Assembly (NCBI GenBank): GCA_020831895.1 | Contig: JAFIFS010000097.1 | Coordinates: forward strand, 1 to 58,482 | Reading direction: 5' to 3' | DNA from: Chromatiales bacterium | Lineage (GTDB): Bacteria > Pseudomonadota > Gammaproteobacteria > Steroidobacterales > GCA-2729495 | DNA: 58,482 bases | Shown here: one piece after another, positions 9,477-20,889 of the stretch | Position numbering within the stretch: the first letter of the stretch is position 1 | Layout: the number at the start of each line of letters is the position of its first letter | The notes under the pieces: generated by a model | The model's input: only the letters and a program-made list of their open reading frames with translations | The model's database searches: none | Told to the model about the DNA's origin: nothing | Program-made: the position numbers and the translations under genes

Positions 9477-9749
9477 CTAGTTTACGGCGTCCTTCAGCGC
9501 TTTGCCAGCCTTGAAGCCAGGCTGCTTGCTGGCTGCGATCTCGATCGTCTCGCCGGTGCGCGGATTGCGACCGCTGCGCGCTGCGCGGGCCTTCACTGCG
9601 AAGGTGCCGAAACCGACGATGGACACCTGCTGTCCTGCCTTGAGCGCCGCGGTGATGGAGCTGACGACAGCCTCTACCGCGCGTGTGGCCTCGGCCTTGG
9701 AAAGCTCGGCCTCGCTTGCAACGGCCTCGATCAGATCACCCTTGTTCAT
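9477..9749 (-). CDS. hupB: DNA-binding protein HU-beta
   Basis: A small histone-like protein that bends and compacts DNA as a dimer. The 90-aa product starts [20 protein letters not shown], has the core [19 protein letters not shown] and the [10 protein letters not shown] arm sequence with the DNA-intercalating proline region, and ends KALKDAVN. The length is exactly that of HU. It is preceded by an AAGGTG ribosome-binding site and follows lon on the same strand, the standard lon-hupB-ppiD order. The 134-bp gap to lon holds no other gene that I can see. Confidence 0.96.
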   Translation of the reverse strand: MNKGDLIEAVASEAELSKAEATRAVEAVVSSITAALKAGQQVSIVGFGTFAVKARAARSGRNPRTGETIEIAASKQPGFKAGKALKDAVN

Positions 9750-9883
9750 TCAGCATCACCTTGAGGTTTGTGTTTTTGCTGCGGCCCCCGCACAGACGCC
9801 CGGCGACCCCCAACTCAGCGAAGCATCCTGCGTGAAGGGTTGAAGCCTGTCAACACGGAGTCGACCGCCCTGCCGGGCCGCGC

Positions 9884-12286
<2,403 letters not shown>

Positions 12287-12307
12287 CTTGCTCCAGTCAG
12301 AGATGCT

Positions 12308-13627
<1,320 letters not shown>

Positions 13628-13673
13628 AAGTGACCTCAGGTGTCGAGACGGCCGCAGGCCATCCGCTGGGTTG

Positions 13674-13703
13674 TATATAGCACGCTGGCTGCTCGGCGCG
13701 CAA
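13674..13703 (-). promoter_or_regulatory. Candidate sigma-70 promoter before clpX
   Basis: On the minus strand TTGCGC (13703-13698) and TATATA (13679-13674) are separated by 18 bp, in the 108-bp gap between clpP and clpX. The -10 is a good match in an otherwise very GC-rich stretch; the -35 matches only three of six positions. No sigma-32 consensus was seen. Confidence 0.4.
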
Positions 13704-13735
13704 AACACCACGCCGCATTACGGAAGCAGTTCACG

Positions 13736-14353
13736 TCAGGCCGGCACCGGGATATCGACCCTGCGCTCCAGCACCGTGTCGATTAGCCCGTAGTCGACCG
13801 CATCGGTGCCGCTCATGAAGCGGTCGCGGTCCGTGTCGCGCTCGATGCGCTCGAGAGGCTGGCCCGTATGTTGGGCCAGGATGCCGTTCAGACGGTCACG
13901 GATCAGCAGCACTTCGCGGGCATGGATGTCGATGTCAGATGCCTGGCCCTGGAAGCCGGCGATCGGCTGGTGGATCATCATGCGCGAATGCGGCAGGCAG
14001 AAGCGCTTGCCCTTGGCGCCACCGGCCAGCAGAACGGCGCCCATGCTACAGGCCTGCCCCAGGCAGATGGTGCTGACATCGGGCTTGATGAACTGCATCG
14101 TGTCGTAGACGGACAGCCCGGCCGTTACCGATCCGCCCGGCGAGTTGATGTACAGATGAATGTCCTTGTCGGGGTTCTCGGACTCCAGGAACAGCAGCTG
14201 GGCGACGATCAGGTTCGACATGTGGTCCTCGACCGGACCGACGACGAACACGACACGCTCCTTCAGCAGCCGCGAGTAGATGTCATAGGCGCGCTCGCCC
14301 CTCGCGGTCTGCTCGACCACCATCGGAACGAGATTGAGTGCCTGGGTTTCCAT
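13736..14353 (-). CDS. clpP: ATP-dependent Clp protease proteolytic subunit
   Basis: A tetradecameric serine peptidase that works with ClpX. The 205-aa product contains the catalytic serine in [14 protein letters not shown], the catalytic histidine in HSRMMIHQP and the later aspartate in the [10 protein letters not shown] region. The substrate-channel motif [12 protein letters not shown] is present. The start [30 protein letters not shown] fits the family, including the IYSRLL hydrophobic contact segment. It follows trigger factor after 26 bp and precedes clpX, the standard order. Confidence 0.97.
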   Translation of the reverse strand: METQALNLVPMVVEQTARGERAYDIYSRLLKERVVFVVGPVEDHMSNLIVAQLLFLESENPDKDIHLYINSPGGSVTAGLSVYDTMQFIKPDVSTICLGQACSMGAVLLAGGAKGKRFCLPHSRMMIHQPIAGFQGQASDIDIHAREVLLIRDRLNGILAQHTGQPLERIERDTDRDRFMSGTDAVDYGLIDTVLERRVDIPVPA

Positions 14354-14379
14354 CAGTATTGCCTGCCTTTTCGTCGGGT

Positions 14380-15684
14380 TCAGCCGCCCATCAGCTCACG
14401 AAACGCCACCGGCTTGCCGGTCAGCTGGGCCTTTTCAGCGAGCCAGTCCACCACCTGGTCCTCCAGCACCGCGTGCTCGATCTGCGTCATCAGGTCCTGG
14501 TTCTGCAGGTACAGCTGGCGGACCTGCGCCGGCTGCTCATAGCCTGCAGAGAGCTCGTCCACGCGCCGCAGCACCTGATTACGGTCCACCTTGATGCCGT
14601 GGTCGCGGATGACCGCGGCGATCAGCAGCCCGAGGCGGACGCGCCGCTCCGCGCTGGGCCGGAACGTCTCTGCCGCCGGCGCCTGGGCCGGGTCAGAGAC
14701 CCCCGCCTGCCGCATCGCATCAGCCTGGAGGCTCTGCGCCTCGCGCTCCACCAGCACGGCCGGCACCTCGATGCCGTGACCGGCGACCAGCTGCTCGAAC
14801 AGCGCCCGTTTCAGTTCGGCGCGGACGCGAGTATCGGCTTCGGCCACCATGTTTTCACGAACCTTGTCCCTGAATTCGCCAGGATCGCCGCTTTCGATGC
14901 CGAAACTGCGGATGAATTCCGCATCGATCTCCGGCAGCTGCTGCTCGGCCACCTCGTGCACGGTCGCGGTGAATTCCGCCGTCCGCCCGCGCAGGGACTC
15001 GGCGTGGTAGTCGTCGGGGAACGTGACCGTGAAGCGCGGCTGGTCGCCGGCCGAGGTTGCATAGAGCGCCTTTTCGAACTCCTCGAGCATGCGTCCGGCG
15101 CCCAGAACGACCGGGACCTGCTCGCCGCTGCCGCCCTCGAGCGGCTCGCCATCCAACGTGCCGGTGAAGTCGATCGTCACCTGGTCACCTTGCGCCGCTG
15201 CGCGCTGCACCGGCACCCAGTTCGCGCGCTGCCGCCTCAGGTTCTCCAGCATCGCGTCGATGTCCTCCTCACCGATACCGGGCTCGATGCGCTCGGCGGA
15301 CAGCGTGCCGAGGTCCTTGAGCTCGATGTCCGGGTAGACCTCGAAGGTCGCCGTGTAGCTGAGGTCGCTGCCGTCCTGAATGGTGTCGGCCTCGACACGC
15401 GGCGCACCGGCCGGCTGGAACTTCTCGCGGTCCAGCGCGGCTGCATAGCTCGACTGCAGCAGCTCCTGCAGGACTTCCTGCCGCACCTGGTCGCCGAAGC
15501 GCTGGCGGATCACCGTCTTCGGCACCTTGCCGGGACGAAAGCCCTTGATGCGGGCATTCTGGCCGACCGAGCGCAGGCGGCTCTCGACCTCGCGCTCGAT
15601 GTGGTGGGCCGGGACGTTGACCCGGATACGGCGCTCGAGACCCTGCGCCGACTCCACCGAAACCTGGAGATCCTCCATCTTCAA
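14380..15684 (-). CDS. tig: Trigger factor (ribosome-associated chaperone and prolyl isomerase)
   Basis: Binds the ribosome exit tunnel and holds nascent chains. The 434-aa product matches the usual length of about 432. The ribosome-docking signature is in [18 protein letters not shown] near residues 50-67, the FKBP-type domain lies at about residues 160-245 ([10 protein letters not shown]), and the C-terminal helical chaperone domain follows. It is the first gene of the tig-clpP-clpX-lon block. The tRNA-Leu gene lies just upstream on the same strand. Confidence 0.95.
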   Translation of the reverse strand: MKMEDLQVSVESAQGLERRIRVNVPAHHIEREVESRLRSVGQNARIKGFRPGKVPKTVIRQRFGDQVRQEVLQELLQSSYAAALDREKFQPAGAPRVEADTIQDGSDLSYTATFEVYPDIELKDLGTLSAERIEPGIGEEDIDAMLENLRRQRANWVPVQRAAAQGDQVTIDFTGTLDGEPLEGGSGEQVPVVLGAGRMLEEFEKALYATSAGDQPRFTVTFPDDYHAESLRGRTAEFTATVHEVAEQQLPEIDAEFIRSFGIESGDPGEFRDKVRENMVAEADTRVRAELKRALFEQLVAGHGIEVPAVLVEREAQSLQADAMRQAGVSDPAQAPAAETFRPSAERRVRLGLLIAAVIRDHGIKVDRNQVLRRVDELSAGYEQPAQVRQLYLQNQDLMTQIEHAVLEDQVVDWLAEKAQLTGKPVAFRELMGG

Positions 15685-15718
15685 TCGTTCCTCAGTCTAG
15701 AGATGATCATCGCTGGCC

Positions 15719-15803
15719 TGGTGCGAAAGGAGAGACTCGAACTCTCACGGGTTGCCCCACAGGAACCTAAATCCTGCGCGTCTACCAGTTCCGCCACTTT
15801 CGC
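15719..15803 (-). tRNA. tRNA-Leu (anticodon TAG)
   Basis: An 85-nt class II tRNA gene on the minus strand. The acceptor GCGAAAG (15803-15797) pairs with CTTTCGC (15729-15723), followed by discriminator A and an encoded CCA (15721-15719). The anticodon arm is CAGGATTTAGGTTCCTG with anticodon TAG. A long variable arm follows (TGGGGCAACCCG), and the T arm is GAGAGTTCGAGTCTCTC. It lies 35 bp upstream of tig and may be in the same transcript. Confidence 0.96.
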
Positions 15804-15852
15804 CGGCCCCGGCAGGCCACGCGGCAGCCAGCTGCGCAACCCCGCCATTATA

Positions 15853-15870
15853 CCGGACCCGAGGGTCCGG
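15853..15870. other. Perfect 8-bp inverted repeat in the tRNA-Leu / NTF2-like gap
   Basis: CCGGACCC (15853-15860) and GGGTCCGG (15863-15870) are separated by two bases. The 237-bp stretch from 15804 to 16040 contains no gene that I can support. The repeat could be a hairpin or an operator for the tRNA-Leu/tig transcript that starts nearby on the minus strand; there is no U-tract. A possible -10-like AT-rich stretch (CATTATAC, 15846-15853) adjoins it. Confidence 0.35.
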
Positions 15871-16040
15871 CCCCGTCCGGTGCTGACCGGCCAGTGGTGG
15901 ACCGGCAGCCCCTGCCACAGGACACCCGGCCCGGACTTGACCTGGATCAGGCCCGGACCCGGCCGACGCCCGAGAATCCTGCGCATGGCCGGCCGCACCC
16001 AGGTCCGGCGCCTGACCCCGACCCCATGGAGGAACCGAGA

Positions 16041-16550
16041 ATGGACACGAAACAGACAGTTCGCAGCCGCCTGCCGCTGGGCGCAGTGCTGATCCTCGCG
16101 ATGCTGCCCGCCCCGGCGGTGCTGGCGGGCAACAGCCCGGAAGCGGTCGTGATGACGTTCAACGAGGCGATCGGCGCCCGCGACCTGCAGGGTCTGCTAG
16201 GGCACTTCGCCGAGGGCAGCGTGCAGTTCGCGATCCGGCCTGCCCATGCAGGCATGGCGCCGCCGAAGAAAGTCAGCAGCGACCTGGTGACCCACTGGCA
16301 GACCATCGGCCCGGTGCTGTTCAGCGTGACCGAAAGCTACACCCGCACACCGGAGATCCTGGCCAGCCACGTCGAGTCGGAAATCGCCACGGTCTGGGCG
16401 CGCATCACGACCCGCACCGTGGACCGGAACTCCACCGCGGAGCGCAGCGACAGCTTCAGCGAGGTCTACCTGATGGTCGACCGGGGCGACGGCTGGAAGA
16501 TCGCCGGCATCGCAGAGAACCGGGGCACCGACTCGCTGGTGATCGACTAG
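16041..16550 (+). CDS. Secreted NTF2-like (SnoaL/DUF4440-type) protein of unknown function
   Basis: A 169-aa protein. Residues 1-27 form a clear Sec signal peptide: a basic start (MDTKQTVRSRLPLG), a hydrophobic core (AVLILAMLPAPAVLA) and a cleavage site near ALAG. The rest looks like an NTF2-like cone fold: an opening helix (SPEAVVMTFNEAIGARDLQGLLGHFAEG), a middle strand with FSVTESYTRTPEILAS and a closing GDGWKIAGIAENRG. Such domains are used as small-molecule enzymes or binding modules. I see no catalytic residues that identify a reaction. The start at 16041 has a good GGAGGA ribosome-binding site. It is a stand-alone gene convergent with the cation transporter. Confidence 0.75.
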   Translation: MDTKQTVRSRLPLGAVLILAMLPAPAVLAGNSPEAVVMTFNEAIGARDLQGLLGHFAEGSVQFAIRPAHAGMAPPKKVSSDLVTHWQTIGPVLFSVTESYTRTPEILASHVESEIATVWARITTRTVDRNSTAERSDSFSEVYLMVDRGDGWKIAGIAENRGTDSLVID

Positions 16551-16566
16551 GGCCACGGAGCCCTCG

Positions 16567-17754
16567 TCAGGTCGGCGCCCGGAACAGCACCACCACGTCA
16601 CCCAGGATGGGGGCCAGCACCTCGGACTCGTGCAGCAGCGCGGCCAGTTCCCCGGCCCGCTGCTGCATGCCCGCGCCGCTCTGGTTGGCCGGCAGCGGCA
16701 GGGTCACGGTGAGGTGGACACGACCGTTCAGGTAGTCCAGCCCGATCCTGTCCAGCGAGGCGAGCTCCGGCTGTCCGGCCCAGGCCTCGTGCAGCATGCG
16801 CGTGATCTCCGGGCGCATCGGCAGGCCCATGCAGCGCGGCTGGGTCTCGTCGTCCTCCGAATCGACGTGCACGGTGACGTCGCGCAGCTCGGGCAGGCGG
16901 TTGCGCACCGCGAGGAACACCTCGTCGGCGATCTGGTGACCCTCGGACACCGAGATCATCGGCGCGACCTGGATGTGCAGGTCGGCGGCGGACAGGCTGC
17001 CCAGCCGGCGCGTGCGCAGCATGTGGATGCTCTTCACGCCAGGCACCGCCTGGACCACGGACTCGATCGCCGCGACCTGCTCAGGCTCCAGCGCCGCATC
17101 GACCAGCTCCGCGGTGCTGCGCGCGATCAGCCGCCAGGCCATCAGCATGATCAGCACGGCCACGCCCAGCGCCGCTGCCGAGTCCAGCCACGGCCAGCCG
17201 GCCAGGGCGCCGCCGATGCCGACCAGCACCACCAGGGACGACAGGGCATCGGAGCGGTGATGCCAGGCGTTGGCCTGCAGCAGGCGGGAGTCGATGCGAC
17301 GGGCCACGCGCATCGTGTACTGGTAGAGGCCCTCCTTCGTCACGAGCGCGAGCACCGCGAACGCCAGCGCCGGCGCCCCGGGCGGCGTCAGCGTCTGCCA
17401 CTCGATGAGCCGGCCCACCGCCGACCAGGCGATGCCAAGCCCCGCGAGCCCCAGCATCACGCCGACGACGACGGTCGCCACCGTCTCGATGCGCCCGTGA
17501 CCGTAGGGGTGCTCGTCATCGGGTTCTGCCGCGGCCTTGCGCGCCGAGAACAGCACGACGGCATCGCTGGCGAGATCAGACAGCGTGTGCACGCCATCGG
17601 CCAGCAGCGCCTGCGACTGGAACAGCCAGCCAGCGACGACCTGGGCCGCGGCCAGCAGCGCATTGCTGGTGGCAGTGACCAGCGCGGTGAAGCGGGTTGC
17701 GCGGTAGCGCTCTGCGCGCGTGAGCACAGCCGCATTCACGGTGTCAGCAGTCAA
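16567..17754 (-). CDS. Cation diffusion facilitator family transporter
   Basis: An inner-membrane antiporter that expels divalent metals (Zn, Fe, Mn or Co) in exchange for protons. The 395-aa product has six predicted membrane segments in the first 230 residues. Metal-site motifs are HTLSD in TM2 (LLADGVHTLSDLASD), the HPYGHGRIE loop, and HHRSDALSSLV in TM5. A cytosolic C-terminal domain holds IHMLRTRRLGSLSAADLHIQV, and an extra C-terminal extension of about 90 residues follows it. Metal specificity cannot be settled from the sequence. Single gene, convergent with the NTF2-like gene and downstream of the tRNA cluster. Confidence 0.9.
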   Translation of the reverse strand: MTADTVNAAVLTRAERYRATRFTALVTATSNALLAAAQVVAGWLFQSQALLADGVHTLSDLASDAVVLFSARKAAAEPDDEHPYGHGRIETVATVVVGVMLGLAGLGIAWSAVGRLIEWQTLTPPGAPALAFAVLALVTKEGLYQYTMRVARRIDSRLLQANAWHHRSDALSSLVVLVGIGGALAGWPWLDSAAALGVAVLIMLMAWRLIARSTAELVDAALEPEQVAAIESVVQAVPGVKSIHMLRTRRLGSLSAADLHIQVAPMISVSEGHQIADEVFLAVRNRLPELRDVTVHVDSEDDETQPRCMGLPMRPEITRMLHEAWAGQPELASLDRIGLDYLNGRVHLTVTLPLPANQSGAGMQQRAGELAALLHESEVLAPILGDVVVLFRAPT

Positions 17755-17798
17755 GGGATGCGGGCTGCAGGATGGTCAAGGGAACATTCACCAGCAGT

Positions 17799-17874
17799 TG
17801 GTGGGCCGTGTAGGAATCGAACCTACAACCAATGGATTAAGAGTCCACTGCTCTACCAATTGAGCTAACGGCCC
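17799..17874 (-). tRNA. tRNA-Lys (anticodon CTT)
   Basis: A 76-nt gene. The acceptor GGGCCGT (17874-17868) pairs with ACGGCCC, followed by discriminator A and an encoded CCA (17801-17799). The anticodon loop CTCTTAA gives anticodon CTT, which reads the AAG codon, and the T arm is GTAGGTTCGATTCCTAC. It is the last gene of the four-tRNA cluster. A CTT lysine tRNA fits the strong AAG preference of a GC-rich genome. Confidence 0.96.
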
Positions 17875-17909
17875 GCTGTGCGGCTGATCCCGGTGACGGG
17901 ATCGGAAAC

Positions 17910-17986
17910 TGGGGTGGACGATGGGACTCGAACCCACGACGACCGGAATCACAATCCGGGGCTCTACCAGCTGAGCTACGCCCACC
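17910..17986 (-). tRNA. tRNA-His (anticodon GTG)
   Basis: A 77-nt gene including the extra 5' G (position -1, base 17986) that is the identity mark of tRNA-His. The acceptor GTGGGCG pairs with CGTCCAC (one G:T pair), followed by discriminator C and an encoded CCA (17912-17910). The anticodon loop TTGTGAT gives GTG. Third of the four tRNA genes, transcribed after tRNA-Arg. Confidence 0.96.
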
Positions 17987-18017
17987 AACACAAACCCGGC
18001 CCACCGCGCCGGCTGCA

Positions 18018-18094
18018 TGGCGCGCCTGGCAGGACTCGAACCTGCAACCCTCGGCTTAGAAGGCCGATGCTCTGTCCGGTTGAGCTACAGGCGC
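18018..18094 (-). tRNA. tRNA-Arg (anticodon TCT)
   Basis: A 77-nt gene. The acceptor GCGCCTG (18094-18088) pairs with CAGGCGC, followed by discriminator G and an encoded CCA. The anticodon stem-loop is TCGGCCTTCTAAGCCGA with anticodon TCT, which reads AGA, a codon that is very rare in the genes of this window. Second gene of the cluster. Confidence 0.96.
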
Positions 18095-18136
18095 CCGTCC
18101 TGCAGGCCCCGGCAGACGCCGCGGCCCCCTGCGGAC

Positions 18137-18213
18137 TGGTCGGGGCAGACGGATTCGAACCGCCGACCCTCTGCTCCCAAAGCAGATGCGCTACCAGACT
18201 GCGCCATGCCCCG
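18137..18213 (-). tRNA. tRNA-Pro (anticodon TGG)
   Basis: A 77-nt gene. The acceptor CGGGGCA (18213-18207) pairs with TGCCCCG, followed by discriminator A and an encoded CCA (18139-18137). The anticodon loop TTTGGGA gives TGG, and the T arm is CGGCGGTTCGAATCCGTC. It is the first gene transcribed in the Pro-Arg-His-Lys cluster. Confidence 0.96.
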
Positions 18214-18221
18214 AATCGTCT

Positions 18222-18240
18222 TGCACCGCGGTGCATTATG
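18222..18240 (-). promoter_or_regulatory. Probable -10 box and palindromic leader of the four-tRNA cluster
   Basis: On the minus strand CATAAT (18240-18235) sits where a -10 box should be, about 20 bp before the first tRNA. It is followed at once by a perfect 14-bp palindrome TGCACCGCGGTGCA (18235-18222), which would lie at or just after the transcription start. No good -35 is visible at 16-18 bp. The palindrome may be a discriminator-region feature or a processing hairpin of the precursor. Confidence 0.4.
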
Positions 18241-18311
18241 CCATCCGGCGGCCGGGGCGGCGATCATACGGTGCCGGCTGCACAGGGTCAATTTGGCCAG
18301 GCCGCCCGGTT

Positions 18312-18339
18312 TTGCCGCCGCGGGGGGCTCTGGTATGTT
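18312..18339 (+). promoter_or_regulatory. Candidate promoter of folD
   Basis: TTGCCG (18312-18317) and TATGTT (18334-18339) are separated by 16 bp, 28 bp upstream of the folD start codon. Both boxes keep the most conserved bases but neither is perfect. The gap to the divergent tRNA cluster is about 150 bp and holds no other gene. Confidence 0.35.
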
Positions 18340-18367
18340 TGCCCGTCCTTTTGCCCCGGAACCACAG

Positions 18368-19249
18368 ATGCCCGCCCAACTGATCGATGGCAAGGCGATT
18401 GCCGGCCGGATCCGCCAGTCCATAGGCGAGACGATCCGCAGCCGCCTGGCCGGGGGATTGCGTGCGCCGGGACTGGCCGTCGTGCTGGTCGGCAGCGACC
18501 CGGCCTCGCAGATCTATGTGCGCAACAAGCGCGCCGCCTGCGAGGAAGCCGGCATCATCGCGCGTGACCACGACCTGCCGGCGGATACACCGCAGGAAGC
18601 GCTGTTCGAGCTGATCGACCAGCTCAATGCGGACCCGGCGATCGACGGAATCCTGGTGCAGCTGCCGCTGCCCGGACACATCGACGAGACGCGCGTGATC
18701 GAGCGGATCAGCCCGCTCAAGGATGTCGATGGCTTCCATCCGTACACCGTCGGAAGGCTGAGCCAGCGCATCCCGATCCTGCGCCCCTGCACGCCCTATG
18801 GCGTTATGACGCTGCTGCGCGAGATCGGCGTGGACCCCAAGGGCCAGCACGCGGTGGTGGTCGGCGCCTCGAACCACGTGGGCCGTCCGCTTGCGCTGGA
18901 GCTCCTGCTGGCTGGTGCGACTACGACGGTGTGCCACCGCTTCACGCAGGGTCTGCGCGACTATGTTGCCGCTGCCGAGATCCTCGCGGTCGCGGTCGGG
19001 CGCCCCGGCCTCGTGCCCGGCGACTGGATACGCCCGGGCGCAGTGGTCATCGACATCGGCATCAACCGGCTGCCGGACGGTCGCCTCTGCGGCGATGTAG
19101 ACTTCGCGGTGGCGAGCGAGCGGGCGGCCTGGATCACGCCGGTGCCGGGCGGCGTCGGGCCCATGACGGTGGCGACGCTGCTGCAGAATACGCTGACCGC
19201 CTGCATCACGGCCGGCAGCCCTGGCCCGGAACCCGCCGGCCTGCCCTGA
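18368..19249 (+). CDS. folD: Bifunctional methylenetetrahydrofolate dehydrogenase / methenyltetrahydrofolate cyclohydrolase
   Basis: Oxidises 5,10-methylene-THF with NADP and hydrolyses the product to 10-formyl-THF, which supplies purine and formyl-Met synthesis. The 293-aa product starts [12 protein letters not shown]. The catalytic lysine is in [14 protein letters not shown], the substrate loop is QLPLPGHID, the NADP motif is [13 protein letters not shown], and the C-terminal signature is [19 protein letters not shown]. The NADP motif has ASNHVGRP where most homologues have GRSxIVGxP, a mild deviation. GlyA, FolC and PurF in the same window serve the same one-carbon pool. Confidence 0.96.
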   Translation: MPAQLIDGKAIAGRIRQSIGETIRSRLAGGLRAPGLAVVLVGSDPASQIYVRNKRAACEEAGIIARDHDLPADTPQEALFELIDQLNADPAIDGILVQLPLPGHIDETRVIERISPLKDVDGFHPYTVGRLSQRIPILRPCTPYGVMTLLREIGVDPKGQHAVVVGASNHVGRPLALELLLAGATTTVCHRFTQGLRDYVAAAEILAVAVGRPGLVPGDWIRPGAVVIDIGINRLPDGRLCGDVDFAVASERAAWITPVPGGVGPMTVATLLQNTLTACITAGSPGPEPAGLP

Positions 19250-19259
19250 GGACCCTGCC

Positions 19260-19280
19260 GGCCCCCGATGCCCGGGGGCC
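19260..19280 (+). other. Strong GC hairpin between folD and the cyclophilin gene
   Basis: GGCCCCCG (19260-19267) pairs with CGGGGGCC (19273-19280) around a 5-nt loop. It sits between the folD stop (19249) and the next start (19300). With no U-tract it is not a standard terminator; it may reduce read-through or protect the folD mRNA end. Confidence 0.45.
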
Positions 19281-19299
19281 GCGAATCGCGGAGATCGAC

Positions 19300-19878
19300 A
19301 TGTTCAACCGGACCCTGCTGATCGGCGCCCTGCTCCTGGTGACCCTGGCCTCGCGGGCCGGGGCGTCCGAGTTCCCGCAGGTGCGCGTCCACACCAGCGC
19401 CGGCAGCTTCGTCGTGCAGCTGGACGATGCGCGCGCACCGCTGACGGTGGCCAACTTCATGGAATACGTGCGTTCCGGCTTCTACTCCGGGACGATCTTT
19501 CATCGCGTCGTGGACGGCTTCGTCGTGCAGGGCGGCGGCTACACCGAGAACCTCGACCCCAGGCCGACCCGCGCCGACATCCCGAATGAGTCCGGCAACG
19601 GGCTGAGCAACCGGCGCGGCACCATCGCGATGGCGCGCACCAATGCGCCGCATTCGGCCAACTCCCAGTTCTACCTGAACCTCAACGACAATGCGCTGCT
19701 CGACCCGATACCCAGCCGCTGGGGTTACGCGGTGTTCGGCGAGGTGATCGAGGGCATGAACGTGGTGGACGACATCGGCCACCGGGCCACGACCCGTCGT
19801 GACCAGTTCAACGAGCTGCCGGTGAGCCCGGTCATCATCGAGCGCATGGAGGTGCTGACCGAACGCATCCAGCGATGA
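19300..19878 (+). CDS. Periplasmic cyclophilin-type peptidyl-prolyl cis-trans isomerase (PpiA-like)
   Basis: A 192-aa protein with an N-terminal signal peptide (MFNRTLLIGALLLVTLASRAGAS, cleavage near residue 22) and a complete bacterial cyclophilin domain. Catalytic-site segments are FHRVVDGFVVQGGG (the active arginine), IAMARTNAPHSANSQFYLNL and YAVFGEVIEGMNVVDDI. The signal peptide points to a periplasmic enzyme like PpiA rather than cytosolic PpiB. The start at 19300 has GGAG six bases upstream. Its stop overlaps the lpxH start (ATGA), so the two are translationally coupled. An in-frame longer reading overlaps folD and is not real. Confidence 0.93.
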   Translation: MFNRTLLIGALLLVTLASRAGASEFPQVRVHTSAGSFVVQLDDARAPLTVANFMEYVRSGFYSGTIFHRVVDGFVVQGGGYTENLDPRPTRADIPNESGNGLSNRRGTIAMARTNAPHSANSQFYLNLNDNALLDPIPSRWGYAVFGEVIEGMNVVDDIGHRATTRRDQFNELPVSPVIIERMEVLTERIQR

Positions 19879-20591
19879 CGACGCTGTTCGTATCGGACCT
19901 TCACCTCGACGCCACGAGGCCGGCGGCGACACAGTCCTTTCTCGAGCTGCTGGCCGGAGAGTGCCGGCAGGCAGATGCCCTCTACATCCTCGGTGACCTC
20001 TTCGAGGCCTGGATCGGTGACGATGACCCCGACCCGCACCACCGAGAGGTCATCCGGGCGCTGCGCGCGCTGACAGACGCCGGTGTCCCCTGCGCCTTCG
20101 TCCACGGCAACCGCGACTTTCTCGTCGGCCGGCGCTTCAGCACGGAGACCGGCGTGCACCTTCTGGCCGAGGGCAGCGTGATCGATCTCTATGGCCGCCC
20201 GGTGCTGCTGATGCACGGGGACAGCCTGTGCACCGACGACATCGCCTACCAGCGGCTGCGCCATATCGTGCGCCAGCGCTGGCTGCAGCGCCTGCTGCTC
20301 ACCCTGCCGGTGAACACGCGCCGGAAAATTGCCCTGTGGGCGCGCGGCCGCAGCCAGCAGGCCCAGTCCGCGCAAGCGCCCGAGATCATGGACGTGAACC
20401 AGGACGCGGTCGCCGATGCGCTGCGTGAGGCCGGCGTGCGCCACCTGGTCCACGGCCATACGCACCGCCCGGCCGTGCACCACTTCGAGCTCGACGGCAA
20501 ACTGGCGGAGCGCTGGGTGCTGGGCGACTGGTACGACCAGCCGCAGATCCTGCGCTCGAGCCCTTCAGGCTGGGCGCTTTCGCCGCTGTAG
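19875..20591 (+). CDS. lpxH: UDP-2,3-diacylglucosamine diphosphatase
   Basis: Hydrolyses UDP-2,3-diacylglucosamine to lipid X and UMP at the inner membrane, the fourth step of lipid A synthesis. The 238-aa calcineurin-like phosphoesterase has the metal motifs FVSDLHLD, LGDLFEAWIGDD, HGNRDFLVGRRF, LMHGDSLCTDD and HGHTHRPAVH in order, all intact. Translationally coupled to the cyclophilin gene by ATGA. Its last codons and TAG stop (20589-20591) fall inside the first unit of the REP array that follows. Confidence 0.95.
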   Translation: MTTLFVSDLHLDATRPAATQSFLELLAGECRQADALYILGDLFEAWIGDDDPDPHHREVIRALRALTDAGVPCAFVHGNRDFLVGRRFSTETGVHLLAEGSVIDLYGRPVLLMHGDSLCTDDIAYQRLRHIVRQRWLQRLLLTLPVNTRRKIALWARGRSQQAQSAQAPEIMDVNQDAVADALREAGVRHLVHGHTHRPAVHHFELDGKLAERWVLGDWYDQPQILRSSPSGWALSPL

Positions 20592-20889
20592 GAGGGCCTT
20601 CAGGCCCGAAGACTACCTGCCTCGACTGTACGCCTGTTCGCGGCTGAAGCAGCTCCCACGGTTTGGCGTGGCGCTGTGGGAGGGCCTTCAGGCCCGAAGA
20701 CTGCCTGCCTCGACTGTACGCGTGTTCGTGGCTGAAGCAGCTCCCACGGTTTGGCGTGGCGCTGTGGGAGGGCCTTCAGGCCCGAAGAGTGCCTGCCTCG
20801 ACTGTACGCCTGTTCGTGGCTGAAGCCGCGCCCACAGGGGGGCTGTCCACGGTTACTGTGGAAGGGCATTCAGGCCCGATTCTTCGCTG
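20586..20889. repeat. BIME-like tandem array, three 88-94-bp units plus a partial fourth
   Basis: Units start at 20586, 20674, 20762 and 20856. Each begins CTGTGGGAGGGCCTTCAGGC (hairpin core GGGCCTTCAGGCCC), continues with a unique spacer (GCCTCGACTGTACGC) and carries a second, inverted element (GTGGCTGAAGC, then AGCTCCCAC). This is the head-to-tail pair arrangement of bacterial interspersed mosaic elements built from two REPs. Copies 1-3 differ at only a few positions; the fourth is diverged and partial. The array lies between the convergent genes lpxH and the kinase gene and overlaps the ends of both. Confidence 0.85.

Noticed and set aside
15804-16040. An upstream extension of the NTF2-like gene to 15894
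   Set aside because: The extra 49 residues are proline- and charge-rich, precede a perfect signal peptide, and the ATG at 16041 has a good ribosome-binding site.
17755-18367. Genomic island or phage attachment at the tRNA cluster
   Set aside because: No integrase, direct repeat of a tRNA 3' end, or change of composition is visible; flanking genes are housekeeping.
20586-20889. CRISPR array
   Set aside because: The 88-bp periodicity comes from whole-unit repeats; the sequences between the hairpins are nearly identical from unit to unit, not unique spacers, and there are no cas genes.
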